Positions 33,279 to 45,736 of a stretch of 64,000 nt of DNA are shown here, piece after piece. The notes under the pieces were generated by a model, which worked only from the letters and a program-made list of their open reading frames with translations, searched no databases and was not told the origin of the DNA. The stretch is from Excoecaria cochinchinensis. Taxonomy: Eukaryota; Streptophyta; Magnoliopsida; Malpighiales; Euphorbiaceae. Where the stretch lies: NCBI GenBank assembly GCA_947683425.1, contig CANTUQ010000003.1, forward strand, positions 5,615,501-5,679,500, written 5' to 3'. A program made the position numbers and the translations under genes. Positions within the stretch are counted from its first letter, which is position 1, and every line of letters begins with the position of its first letter.

Positions 33279-36200
33279 TGTAACACCCTTATACCCTATA
33301 TGTATACTGTCGCCCCTAAGATACTGTGCGATTACCATGATCGATTATTAGTTATCACTTAGTGAATTTACAGGTAAAATTTTTAATTTTTTTTTATCAT
33401 ATCATTCATTACAAAATTTGCTTCTCACTTTAATTTATTTATTCTCATTTATAGCAATTAACATTTCCATAGGTTAGTTTACGATAACTTATAACTATCT
33501 AGTTCACTATTCATTTGGTAAAAATTTTGGCAGTATAACGGCTTATAATTTGCACTACCCAAACCTGCAAAATCAATTATCCACAGCCCCGGCAAGGGCA
33601 CAAAACAAGATTCTCCTACAGACATACATCCGATCCGTCTTTCATTCACATTTCCACCACAATATCCATACAGATAAATATATCGCATCATAATAAATAT
33701 TACATGCCAATACCTCCATGAGTAAATGTATACACATGCCACAGAAATATACTAATAGGCATACAAAAACAAAAGATAAATTCTTCTCCTTGCTTGCTCC
33801 CCGAACTGATGTATACTGCTCTAATCCTACGGAGTACCTACACGCAGTAAAAAAACTACGTGCTGAGCATTAGAATGCCCAGTGGTGGTTACCAATCTAT
33901 TAATTTCCTAAGCTAAATTAATTAATTTAATTCATCTAGTTTATATGCATCTATTATTTCCACTTATTATTATTATTATTATTTTTCCCGTTTAGTTCAC
34001 TCAATTAGCTTTTATATTCAGTTAATTAATTATTATGCAGATCACATAAAGTATAGTTTATTCACTTAATTACATAATTCATTTACTTAATTACATCATT
34101 AAATTAATTAGCACACTTAATTCTTTATTTACTATTTATTTCTATTTAAACACTTAACCTTTTCACTTAATTCCACTTATATCCCTAACTTTTCTATTAA
34201 TTCCATTTATGTACTTTCTTTTCCTTTTATTACCATTATGTCCCCACAATTACCAAATTACTACTTATCTCCTCACATTTACTATACTTACTTTTATGTC
34301 CCTATTAATTTACATATTTACTAAAATGCCCTTATTTATTAAATATTTACACTATTCACCTCTTTTATTTCCATTTTCTACTTTTAACCATATTCAACTT
34401 ATTTAATTACAATTTTGCCCTTTTTACCTTATTTTTCCACTCTTAAACTTACAATTTTTGCCAAATTACAATTTAGTCCCTATTTTATCACTTTTTCACT
34501 GTTTCACTATTTTAACCTCATATTTTACCAAAATTACCATTTTACCCTTCCTTTTACACTTTTAACCAATTTTCACCAATTTTTACCAACTTTTTGGAAA
34601 ATTACCGTTTTACCCCTAAACTTTTTATTTACTTCATTTTAGTCCTATTTTCACTCAAATTCACCAATTTCACTATTTTTACCATTTTTATTATATATAT
34701 ATACAAGAATGCCCCTAGTATAGACTCGATAGAAAATCTACTGACCGGATATGCGGGACACGGGCCCCACAGACCCATTACACTATAAAATGATCCCAAT
34801 GGGACCATTTTCACTGCACTGCACTTCATTGATCACTGAATATCACTGAACACTGAAATTTACAGTGGGATAAACCGTCATTAGCCTATCAATAATGAGT
34901 CACCATGACTCATACCGCAGTGTGGAATCCCTATGGCTAGCCAATTATATCCTAGACTAGATTTCACTACCAGACAGCTACTAAGGGCAATATTTTCTTA
35001 AAATTTATATAATTATCACCTTATGTCAACATATAGAATTTGTTATACTTCTCATTTTCACTTACCTTTTCACATATGCACTCATTTATCATTATATAAT
35101 CACTTTAAAACATTAGAATACATATAACACAAAAGTATACATATACACACTTAAGTTCACCATTCGGCCACACATTCCACTTTTCATATATTGCACTATA
35201 ATTTTTCTTAATCATTCAATCATACTTATTTCATGTTATACATGCCTCATATATCATTATTATGCCATAATTTATTTCATATTCCAATTTATCCCTCATT
35301 ATTTAATTCGGCCATTAACACACTCACACCATTCAATTTCTTTTCTAGATTTCTTTCACTCCACCATGCATTACACTTATTAATCATGTTATAACTATCA
35401 TTTACAAGCCTTAAATTAACTTAGAATTCATTAAAATCCCTTAAATTTCATTCGGCCTCACTTAGGTTTCTCATACCATATTGATTTAATTTTATCTAAT
35501 CATGTTTATACACTAATTTAAGTCCATTAAACATGAATATCAAGTTAGATTTAATTATACACATCTCCTTCATATACCTAACCTTAAACATAACCTATAA
35601 ATTAACACAACCATTAGGAAATAGATAGATTTAGTAACCACAAACCTCTTTTTCAAGCTCTAGAGTGCTTCAAGCTTGCTTTTCCTTCCCTTTGGTGTGA
35701 GACTCACCCTCCTCACCTTGAATTCCTACCATGGCCGAATAAAAATATGCTCATAACTTTAAAACAAAGCTTCAAATCAAAAATCTAACTTCATAAACGT
35801 GTTCTACAGCCCCAAAAACCTTAGTAGGGACCAATGAAATAATTTTTAAACCCCTAAATCATATACCCAAAAATACACCATAAACTTTGCTTACTTGTTT
35901 TCTCAACTTCTAGTGCACCAAATGAGCTCAAATCACTTCCAAAAGATTGTAGAGGAGCTAAAATTTAGGTAGGGAGCTAAGATTTGATGAGAAATTGGAG
36001 TAAAAGAGATGAAAAAGGAGGAAAGAGAGAGAAAAGTTGTTATGTTTTGAAGGAAGAAGAAGATCCCGACTTTGGCTGGGTTTTTCTAGAGAAATCCAGC
36101 CACTTCCCATCCTTATCTAAACCTCCATGAACCGAACCGGTCCAACCGAAGTGGTTCGACCGATTTAAACAAAAATTTCGGTTTTTCGGTTAATTTTCAC

Positions 36201-36798
36201 CTTTCTTAAGCATCTATATTTTTCTCTCATTAGTTTCACTTCTAAAAAATTCCATTGACTTTAAAACATTGAAAATATACTCCCTACAAAATTTCAGCTC
36301 AATCGGAGCTCATTTGGGCACCGGTTCGCTTAAACCGGTCCGATTCGGTTAATTTTTTCCTCTGCCGTAAAATTCAAATCTAAGACTGTTAATATTCACT
36401 GAAATCATTCCCATTACATTATTTAACATACTAGATTTCTATTGGGCCACATAAGCCTCACATAAATTCTCGGTCAACCCCCGGTTCAAATTGAACCGAA
36501 CCGGAGACCAACTTCAAACTGACTTTCGAAAGCCGTTTTAGCTCCGATTTCAGTTCCGGTTTCGCCACTAGACTCCTTATGACCCATAGATCATTTTTCC
36601 GAAATTTAAAATTTTCAGCCGCCGGACAGCCGGGTCCGTTGTATAACCAGCCCGGTGTCACCCGGTCCAGAACCAATACACTTATCACTATAGTTTAACA
36701 CTGGTAAACTCACTCCCTACAAAAATCGACACCGCAATTCTTATTGTAACACTGAAATTTCATTCTGACACTACTAGACCGGTATTTGGGCTATTATA
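33279..36798 (-). mobile_element. E7 3' LTR
   Basis: TGTAACACCC to gggctattata (terminal aca mutated to ata). Non-coding; 34000-34700 is very AT-rich with CT-only runs. Hairpins gatcccaatgggacc and gagtcaccatgactc lie near 34795 and 34907. The variant stem gctgagcattagaatgcccagtgg is at 33861-33884. A KGKEKQA-stop exon lies at 35696-35670, downstream (in sense) of a GTAAGC donor at 35894. A group of accggtt inverted repeats lies in U3 (36120-36500). Confidence 0.88.
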
Positions 36799-36812
36799 AT
36801 TCTACCCCCCTT
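36799..36812 (-). other. E7 polypurine tract
   Basis: Sense AAGGGGGGTAGAAT next to the LTR start. Confidence 0.85.
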
Positions 36813-38109
36813 AAAGAAAATTTCGTCCTCGAAATTTACCTGAATTGAAAAGTTGTGGATACTGCTGTTGCATAGCTGCTTCAGGCTCCCACGTCGCTTC
36901 TTCCACACTATGATGGTTCCAGAGCACTTTCACTAGTGGAATCTGCTTATTCTTGAGCTGTCTAATCTCTCTGGCTAGAATCTTCACTGGATATTCTTCA
37001 TAAGTTAGATCAGATTGCACTTGTACTTCCTCTGGTTCAATCACATGGCTTGGATCCGATCGATATCTTCTCAACATTGACACATGGAATACATCATGAA
37101 TCTTCTCCAAAGCTTGTGGAAGCTTTAATCTGTATGCCACTGGACCTACTCACTGAATTACCTCGTAAGGCCCAATAAATCTGGGTGATAACTTAACCTT
37201 CTTTCCAAATCTCAGCACTCGCTTCCATGGAGAAACTTTCAAAAATACCTTGTCGCCCACTTGAAATTCTATGTCTTTTCTCTTCAAATTAGCATAAGAT
37301 TTCTGGCGATTACTAGCTTCTTTCAGTCGTTGCTTGATCACTCTAACTTTTTCTTCAGTTTTCCTGATCAGATCTGCTCCCACTAGCTTGCTTTCACTCA
37401 ACTCGGTCCAACACAAAGGGGTTCTGCACTTCCTTCCATAAAGTGCTTCATATGGAGCCATCTTGATACTGGACTGGTAGCTGTTGTTGTAAGCAAACTC
37501 AGCTAGAGGCAAGTATCTTTCCCAACTGTCTTTAAACTCTAGCACAAAGCATCTGAGCATGTCCTCTAATATCTGAATCACTCTCTCTGATTAACCATCC
37601 GTCTGTGGGTGGAAGGCAGTACTATAATGTAGCCTGGTACCCAATGCTTCCTATAGCTTCCTCCAAAACTGGGAAGTAAATCGAGGATCCCTGTCTGAAA
37701 TGATGGAGCTAGGCACTCCATGCAACCTCACTATCTCATTAATGTACAATTCTGCCAATCGAGTCAATGGAAAATCCTTTCTTACTGGTAGGAAGTGTGC
37801 AGACTTGGTGAGTCTATCGATAATAACCCAAATTCCATCATGCTTCCTTCGAGTGAGAGGTAATCCTGTCACAAATCCATTGTCACTCGATCCCACTTCC
37901 ACTCGGGTATTGAGATAGGTTAAAGTAGCCCTGATGGCACTTGATGTTCAATTTTCACTTGTTGACATATCAAACACTTACTTACAAAATATGACACATC
38001 TCGCTTCATTCCTGGCCACTAGTAATACATCTTCAAATCTTGGTACATTTTATTAGCTCCTGGGTGCATAGCGTAACTGCTGTGGTGCGCTTCTGTCAAA
38101 ATACTATGC
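36813..38109 (-). pseudogene. E7 integrase with chromodomain
   Basis: Sense order: zinc finger (HHSSYAMHPGANKMYQDLK ... CLICQQVK), core with WVIIDRLTKSAHFLPVRKDF, SDRDPRFTSQFWRKL and YNNSYQSSIKMAPYEALYG (DDE), RFGKKVKLSPRFIGPYEV (GPY), and chromodomain NHHSVEEATWEPEAAMQQQY. The segment 38114 to about 37870 lies in another frame and is bracketed by two compensating indels, in the A-run at 38113 and in ttgtg near 37873. Stops of TGG-to-TAG and CAA-to-TAA type occur near 38020 and 37920, plus one near 37590. The frame outside that segment is that of RT. Confidence 0.88.
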
Positions 38110-40605
38110 TTATTTTTCTGGCTGATTAGGCACACACAACCTTTGTTTATAGTAGACACTACCATCAGAAGCCACTGCATAGTCATCACTGCCACTGGTC
38201 TTTACTCTCTCTATTACTGCAATCAACCTATCATCTTGCTTCTGGGCAGTTTTCACTTGCTGTATAAAGTCAGGCTTGACTTGCAACTCTGCTACCAAGG
38301 CTCCACTGTCAGTTACATCAAGTTTCACATTCAATGCTCTCAATGCTGCCATAAACTTTCTGCTAAGAGCATCCGCTACTATGTTAGCCTTCCTAGGGTG
38401 ATAATCAATGAAACATTCATAATCCTTTATCAACTCAAGCCATCTCCGCTGTCTAAGATTGAGCTCCTTGTGCGTGAGCAAGTATTTCAAGCTTTTATGA
38501 TCGGTGAAGATATAACACTTTTCACCATAAAGATAATGCCTCCAAATCTTCAATGCAAATACTATTGCTGCCAGCTCAAGATCATGAGTAGGATAGTTCT
38601 TTTCAGGATTCTTAAGCTGTCGGGAGGCATAAGCGATTAGCTTGCCATCTTGCATGAGTACACATCCCAAACCATTTAAAGATGCATCACTATAAATGGT
38701 GAAATCCTTGCCTGATTCGGGTTGGGTTAGTACTGGTGCCTCTGTTAACATCTTCTTAAGCTGTTCAAAGCTGGCTTGGCACTTCTTTGTCCACTCGAAC
38801 TTCGTCTTCTTTTGCAATAAGCGAGTTAAAGGTGCTGCAATGAGAGAAAAACCTTTAACAAACCTTCTGTAGTAACCTGCCAGTCCCAAAAAGCTTCTAA
38901 CTTCAGTGACATTCTTGGGTGTTCTCCACTGCAGAACAGCTTCAACTTTCTTTGAATCCACTTTGATACCTTCTGCTAATACCACGTGGCCAAGGAAGGA
39001 CACTTCATTTAACCAGAAATCACACTTGCTAAACTTGGCATACAGCTTCCTGTCTCTCAAAGTCTGCAAAACCATTCTCAAGTGCTTATCATGCTCTTCT
39101 GAAGTCTTTGAATACACCAGAATATCATCAATAAAGACCACTACGAACTGATCTAAATATGGATGAAAGATCCTGTTCATGAGGTCCATAAAAGCAGCTG
39201 GTGCATTCGTGAGTCCAAAAGGCATCACCAAGAACTCATAATGCCCATATCTAGTGCGAAAAGCTGTTTTGGGCACATCTGCTTCTTTAACCTTCAATTG
39301 GTGATAGCCCGATCTCAAGTCAATCTTTGAAAATACACTTGCACACTTCAATTGATCAAACAAATCCTCAATGCGAGGCAAAGGATATTTGTTTTTGATT
39401 GTCAATTTGTTCAGCTGCCTATAATCAATGCACAATCGAAGAGATCCATCTTTCTTCCTTACAAATAAGACTGGAGCTCCCCATGGCGACACACTAGGCC
39501 TTATAAAGCCTTTCTCAAGTAATTCTTGTAGCTGGATTTTTAATTCTTTCAATTCTGCTGGAGCCATTCTATATGGAGCAATGGAAACTGGTGCAGTTCC
39601 TGGGACAACATCAGTGGAAAATTCGACCTCTCTATCTGGGGGTAAGCCTGGAAGATCTTCTGGGAATACATCTGGGAACTCACATACTGTAGGCACTTCG
39701 AACAGATTAAGCATTCCTTTCTTTGCTTCCACTGCATAACACATATATGCTTCACACCCTTTTCTAATCAATCGCTTGGCTGCTGTCGCTGATATTACAT
39801 CGGATAAATAATCCGGTCTTTGACCCACCATTGTGATCTCTCGGCCATCCGAAGTCTTTATAGTCACTCTTTTCTTTTCACAATCAACCATCACACGATA
39901 AGTAGTTAACCAGTCCATTCCCAGGATAACATCAAACTCTTTGAAGGGTAACTCAATCAGATTTGCGGGGAAAACACAATTCTGGATACTAATGGGGCAA
40001 TTTCTATACACTCGATTCACTGTCACACTATGACCCAATGGGTTGCTCACTAAGATGTCATAATCAAAGGTGAAACTATCTATCCCATGTCTACGTGCAA
40101 TGTCAGTGCTGATATAGGAATGTGTGGACCCGGGATCAATAAGTGCATACACTGAATCAGAAAACATAGAAAATTTACCTACGATCACATCTGGGGCGTC
40201 CTCCTGATCACGGGCTCTCACAGCATAAGCACGACCCAACTGACGACTCTGACCCTGAGATGGTGGTGGAGGTGGTCTGGCTAATGTATGGGAGGCTGTC
40301 CCCCTGCCTCTCCCTCTGGGTGCTGAAGAACCTGCTCCTGGTGCTGGGGAAGTCACTGACTGTGGCACTACCTCAGGACAATCTCTTACTAGGTGCTCCT
40401 TTGAACCGCAGTTGAAACAGGCACCAGATAAATATCTACACTCGCCAGGGTGGGATCTACCACAATGATCACACTGCTGTGGCGCTCCTCTGCCTCTACC
40501 TCGGGGTGCACTCCCCACCGATAACGCTGGGGTGTTGCTACCGGCTGGTTTCCTCTGACTACGAGCTTGTGCTGCTGATCCCCTACTCTGAGATGGTGGT
40601 GGCCC
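38110..40605 (-). pseudogene. E7 knuckle-protease-RT-RNase H, >800 codons open
   Basis: The longest open stretch in the window (40518-38110), continuous in frame with gag upstream. It has the CCHC knuckle CFNCGSKEHLVRDC, protease YALIDPGSTHSYIST with VILGMDWLTTY, RT FIRPSVSPWGAPVLFVRKKD, LCIDYRQLNKLTIKNKYPLP, FSKIDLRSGYHQL, YEFLVMPFGLTNAPAAFMDL and catalytic FIDDILVYSK, and RNase H IYSDASLNGLGCVL, DLELAAIVFALKIW, FTDHKSLKYLLTHKELNLRQ and DYHPRKANIVADALSRK. All catalytic residues I can check are present. It is interrupted upstream by a TGA at 40604-40606 and ends at a frameshift at 38112. Tekay/Del-like sequence. Confidence 0.92.
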
Positions 40606-41463
40606 TCAAGATCTCTTACTCTGGCTACTTGCTCCACTAGACTGGCCCGGCTTTCTTTTCTGCTGAAACCGTGCCTGCCTCTCCGCTTCATCATTCTGCG
40701 CTGTCTCCACTTTAATGGCCGCTGCTACCAGAGATCTTAAGGTAGGATGATTCTGACCACTGACTATCTGCTTAATTTTGTTGTGGAGACCACGTTCAAA
40801 TCTCTCCTTTAATTTAGATTCAGTCCTCAATACTTCTTCATCAAGATAGCCGCTCAGTCTCTCGAATTCTCTTTCATACTCCACCACTGATCTTGTACCC
40901 TGTCTTAGCCTCCAAAAAGCATCTTGCATTGCTGCCTTGTACTCTGCACCAATATATTTCTTTTCAAACTGATCAATGAAGAACTCCCAATTCAGCTGAT
41001 CTTCAGGAGTATGTCTCCTCACAGAGTCCCACCATTGATATGCTGGACCCAGGAGTAAAGCCACTGTACCCTCGAACTTTTCTTTTGGGGTGCTATGTAG
41101 AATTTCAAATAACCTCTTAATACGGAACAACCATTCTTCTACCGATTATGGAGTCACTGATTCTCTGCCAAAAAAGTCCTCAGCTCCCATCTTTTTAAGT
41201 TGCTCCAGGATTGGCTTCTTTGATACTAGAGCTATTGGGGCCACTGGCATTGGTTGCTGAGGATGATGTTGTTGCTGGCGCTCTTCCATCTCAATTTGGA
41301 TCCGATGTCGGATGTAGTCAGTCATCATCGTTAAAAACTCGGGTTGAGGTGGGGGATGTGGCATTGAAAATGTTGACTGCTGTGGTGGAGTCCCAGCTTG
41401 ACCCACACTGGCCGAGGCTCCACTCTCCCCATCCCCAACACTATAACTTCGATCGGATGCCAT
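40606..41463 (-). pseudogene. E7 gag
   Basis: Start ATG at 41463 (MASDRSYSVGDGESGASASV), about 120 bases from the PBS. A proline/glutamine-rich N-part is followed by LVSKKPILEQLKKMGAEDFF, an in-frame TAA at about 41142-41144 (likely CAA or CAG originally), then VEEWLFRIKRLFEIL-like, ALLLGPAYQWWDSV, YIGAEYKAAMQDAF and VEYEREFERLSGYL. It ends at a TGA (likely from CGA). Gag and pol share one frame, as usual for this clade. Confidence 0.9.
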
Positions 41464-41584
41464 TTGATCACTATAACAAGGAGCAAGTATACATCAGTAT
41501 ATTACAAAAATATTCACTTCCATTGGCATGTGTATACAATCACTTAACTTAACCCACTCCGATCTTAGAACCGCCTAAACCTTC

Positions 41585-41596
41585 GCTCTGATACCA
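41585..41596 (-). other. E7 primer binding site
   Basis: Sense TGGTATCAGAGC, a perfect tRNA-iMet type PBS, 7 bases from the LTR. Confidence 0.9.
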
Positions 41597-43470
41597 AAAT
41601 AAATGTAACACCCTTATACCCTATATGTATACTGCCGCCCCTAAGATTCTATGTGATTACCATGATCGATTATTAGTTATCACTTAGTGAATTTACAGGT
41701 CAATTTTTTTTTTATCATATTATTCATTACAAAATTTGCTTCTCACTTTAATTTATTTATTCTCATTTATAGCAAATAACATTTCCATAGGTTAGTTTAC
41801 GATAACTTATAACTATCCAGTTCACTATTCATTTGGTAAAAATTTCGGCAGTATAACGGCTTATAATTTGCACTACCCAAACCTGCAAAATCAATTATCC
41901 ACAGCCCCGGCAAGGGCACAAAATAAGATTCTCCTACAGACATACATCCCATCCGTCTTTCATTCACATTTCCACCACAATATCCATACAGATAAATATA
42001 TCGCATCATAATAAATATTACATGCCAATACCTCCATGAGTAAATGTATATACATGCCACAGAATGTAACACCCCCTACGTCCCCGTTGGAAGGACGCGG
42101 GTGCGCTACCGACACTCACTCACACACATGCACACATACGCTAAGCGAAAACATACGTTCATGCAAAAACACGGGAAAATTAAAAACTTATCTTGAGAAG
42201 CAAAACTGGACATACATTAACTCACACACATGCAGGAACTAAGCCAAAACATATACACATGCATACATATGATCATTCAGCGGAATCATAAAGCGGAGAA
42301 ATAACTGAAACTTAATTACAATAAGATCCTTACATAATCAAAGGCTACAAATTACAGAAATCAAAATACAGAAGCTGAACAGAATAACATAACACTTCTA
42401 ACTCCTATGTGGCCGACCCTGCAGATGCGCGACTCGAATCGAACCAAACCTGCCACCTGTACGGGAAAAGAGTCCGTCCTAAGCGATAAACGCTTAGTGG
42501 GGAGAACACACAAGCAAGATGGACGGCCATTCACAATGGTCGCCAGAACAAGTTACATACACAATTGGCGTATGCAAATAATCACAACAGATGGATAAAC
42601 AAGCCTGCATAGGAAAGCCCTGCATTCAGAAGTTCATATACACATACTTGTACATATTACCTGAGTGCTCGTCTCAATATCATATTCTTCTGAATACTAC
42701 ACTCTTATATCATATTAAGCAAAGCCCCTAGCAGACAAGGGATCACAGTAGATACAAATATTCATGTAAAACTACATACAAACTCTCATGCATATAGTTA
42801 CCAGGGCATCAAGTGTCAGTACCCTACCGTGCACAGTCACGAGAGATAATACACATACGACTATCATGCCAAGTACTCATGCATTTAACGAAAAACCCAT
42901 TCACATGCAATACAATTATCAGGCAATACGCACCCAACTATCATGCCGAGAACGCTAGTTAACTAAACATACTTTTATCATGCCTTGAAATGTAAATACA
43001 TGACCACACGCTGAAATCACTACAATAGGAAAACTAGAGAGAGGAGGCACGTAACATAACACAATATATATAACAATCCAAGGTCAAGAGCACATTCATT
43101 ATGTATCTTGATTCACATAATTCACTATAACCGTCAAAAGTACAAAATCACGTTTGTGCACATGCTTACTAATTATAGCATTCAAAACCTATTAATTCAT
43201 ATTCTTATAGACATAACTAATCGAATTCATGGCATTCAAAAGATTATGGTCACAGTCACGCACATCTTAATTCCCGTACCTATATTCATAACCGTTGGCA
43301 TACAATACATTCACAATATGTTATGCATATACCCATATATGCAGATAAATATACCCAATACACATGTTTAGGTCACACTTAACCCATTCAGAGATTCATA
43401 ATCACATTCTCTTGTTCATATTAGGCAAAACAGACAGAATACCTACTGACTCAAAATAGTGGGTAACGAG

Positions 43471-43620
43471 TATACAGACAGTACTTTACGGGTACGAGCC
43501 GATACAGACAGTACTTTACGGGTACGAGCCGGTACAGACAGTACTTTATGGGTACGAGCCGATACAGATAGTACTTTACGGGTACGAGCCGATACAGACA
43601 GTACTTTACGGGTACGAGCC
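43471..43620 (-). repeat. Five exact-length 30-bp tandem repeats
   Basis: Unit gatacagacagtactttacg plus ggtacgagcc, five copies with a few substitutions. Each contains a gtac...gtac inverted repeat. Other LTRs have two copies at this place. Matching 60-codon frames on both strands are artefacts. Confidence 0.95.
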
Positions 43621-43853
43621 AATAAATCAACATACTTTTAACTTTTACAAAAAAATTTCACAAGGGATCTTAAACAAGATCCGAACACATAAGGGTTCGC
43701 GAGGAACCAAACGGGGACCTGATCAGGGTCCAAACGGAAACAGAAGCTGCAGCAGAAAGACTCTATTAGGCATGCCTAACAATCCACTGAACTGACTCTA
43801 GCAGGTTATGCATAATCCATTCAATTCATTTCATATTATTCCAAAACACACAC

Positions 43854-43871
43854 ATATATATATATATATAT
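43854..43871. repeat. TA microsatellite
   Basis: An uninterrupted (AT)n run inside the solo LTR, just after the palindrome ladder. Confidence 0.8.
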
Positions 43872-44069
43872 GTCAGGTATATATACATACATATGAGCAT
43901 ATTCATATCATGGATTCACATACATATAATTCATAACATTGCCCATGCATAATACATCCACTTGTGTTAACATACTTCATAAAATAGTCCAAGCATAAAC
44001 CTAAAGGTATCACAAATTTCGGAATTCACACATTGGCATCCCAAAAGAAAACTCAATTTGGAAAAACAG

Positions 44070-44360
44070 GGAGTGTCGCGATCGCGACAGATGTCGCGCT
44101 CGCGACAGAGGCTACTTGCCCATGTCACGATCACGGCAACCTTCGCGATCTCGCGAGGGAACTAGGGCATCTCGCTATTGCGCTCGCGACATCCATCGCG
44201 CTCGCGACAGTGAACTGCCAATCCAAACAATTCGGCAACCGATCTCTCTGTCGCTCTCGCGACAGAGGCTCTGCTGAACAGCTCGGATGCGTGCGAGGGC
44301 TGCTTTCATCGGGCTCTGTCGCGACCTCGCGAAGATGTCGCGCTCGGGACAGAGTCGGGA
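44070..44360. repeat. tcgcga inverted-repeat cluster, nested solo LTR
   Basis: Starts with the perfect palindrome tgtcgcgatcgcgaca (44074-44089), followed by about seven tcgcgn-n-ncgcga units (gtcgcgctcgcgac, tcgcgatctcgcga and so on). The phrase gcgacagaggct recurs. A further copy, ctgtcgcgaggtcgcgacag, lies at about 44869-44888. The 241-codon frame here is only the repeat. Confidence 0.9.
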
Positions 44361-45614
44361 ATTTCAACCCTTACACAAGAAATCTGCAGAAAATTCCCTC
44401 TTCACAACCCCCAAACTCAACCAACGCCGAAACATCAACTTACCTCATCTCCAGCAAGCCACACATCATTGACAACATAGACACAACATTCGTATCAAGA
44501 ATTCCGATAAAACATGCCACAACAATATTCATTTACACAATCTATAATATTAACACTATTCGCCATTCATCACAAACGCACCCATGTTATGCATTCACAT
44601 ATACGGTACAACATGCCTCGGTTACTCATAAGATCGACACATATCCACACTCATCCATAAACCAACCTTCATGGAGTTATATCTATTATTATTCACTTGA
44701 TAAATCACCAATTCTTAATCATACTCATAAGTTTTACCAAAGACAACTACTTATATAGTTATTTAATTACCCTAAAGATGCATAATAAGCTGAGGGGAAG
44801 GTACGGGATTGATCCGGGTCAACCCAGGACTCAAAAATGAAGAAATAAAGGCTTAAATCATGCTTTTCTGTCGCGAGGTCGCGACAGAGGCTCACCTCTG
44901 AAGCCAAACGAGACTGCTTAATGCCCCAAACTTGTATTGCCTAAATTGACCTCTAAAACTCATTTTTAGCCAAAACGTCCTTCTTAACAAATGTTTCCTA
45001 GGATGTTAAAGTTCAAATGCAACAAATTTCAGATCCAAAGGACATCTATAACTCCAGATATGATCTCCACAATCCAGACTATTCAAATAACCCAACCCAA
45101 ACAGAAACACTACGATTTTGGTCAATTTTCTAGGTCTTAGATCAAGAATTTGCCCAAGGATATTTCTAAGACATTTAAAGGCATGGAAAGCATGGTTCTA
45201 ATGGATTAAGAATCACATGATGTGGAGCTCTATAACTTCATCTATGAGAAAAACAATGCACGGAGGTCAAAAGAGAACTGAACAGGATTACTAAAATCAC
45301 AATAAAACATCAAAATCAAAGAAATCCCCAAACTCATGCATTTCAATGCCAATCCACATATACATTTATCTCAATCAAATACATGGATTACTAACACATT
45401 TACCCAAATTAGTTCATGCATAAACTCATATCAAACACTCAAATTTTTGAAAAGCAAACAACAATACAAACTCATGATCCAAGGAGAATAGGCAAACACA
45501 ACTCAAAACTCAAATGTAAAATCAAAGCTCCCAAACCTCAAATTGCCGATGCAATCTTCAACCTTCAAGAGCCCACTTTCTCTTTTCCTTTATTCTTACT
45601 CTTGATACCCAAAG

Positions 45615-45736
45615 CTTGCACAAAACCAAAACCCACAAATTACTTTTCCAAAAACCCTAACTTAAATAAACCAAAGAAGAAGAAGAAGAAGAAAGAGAAG
45701 ATGAAACAAAAATCCAATTACAAGACCCTAACTTAC
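45615..45736 (-). other. Putative leader intron, nested solo LTR
   Basis: Minus-strand donor AAGAG|GTAAGTTAG (45736) and weak acceptor TTTTGTGCAAG (45615), 122 bp. The exon ends KNKGKEKVGS and then TGA at 45567-45565. Confidence 0.4.

Noticed and set aside
34000..34800. Several 60-75 codon frames rich in F, L, I and T, resembling membrane proteins
   Set aside because: They are translations of CT-only and AT-rich LTR DNA; the same text recurs in the other E7 LTR with changed frames.
36811..41463. Endogenous pararetrovirus as the source of the RT genes
   Set aside because: A chromodomain integrase, LTRs, PPT and target duplications are present and no movement-protein region is seen; this is Ty3/gypsy.
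43451..43641. Repetitive 60-codon frames on both strands
   Set aside because: A 30-bp unit without stops yields open frames by itself.
44033..44758. A 241-codon open frame rich in alanine and arginine
   Set aside because: It runs across the tcgcga inverted-repeat cluster of a solo LTR; the low stop density comes from the GC-rich repeat, and the opposite strand is open too.
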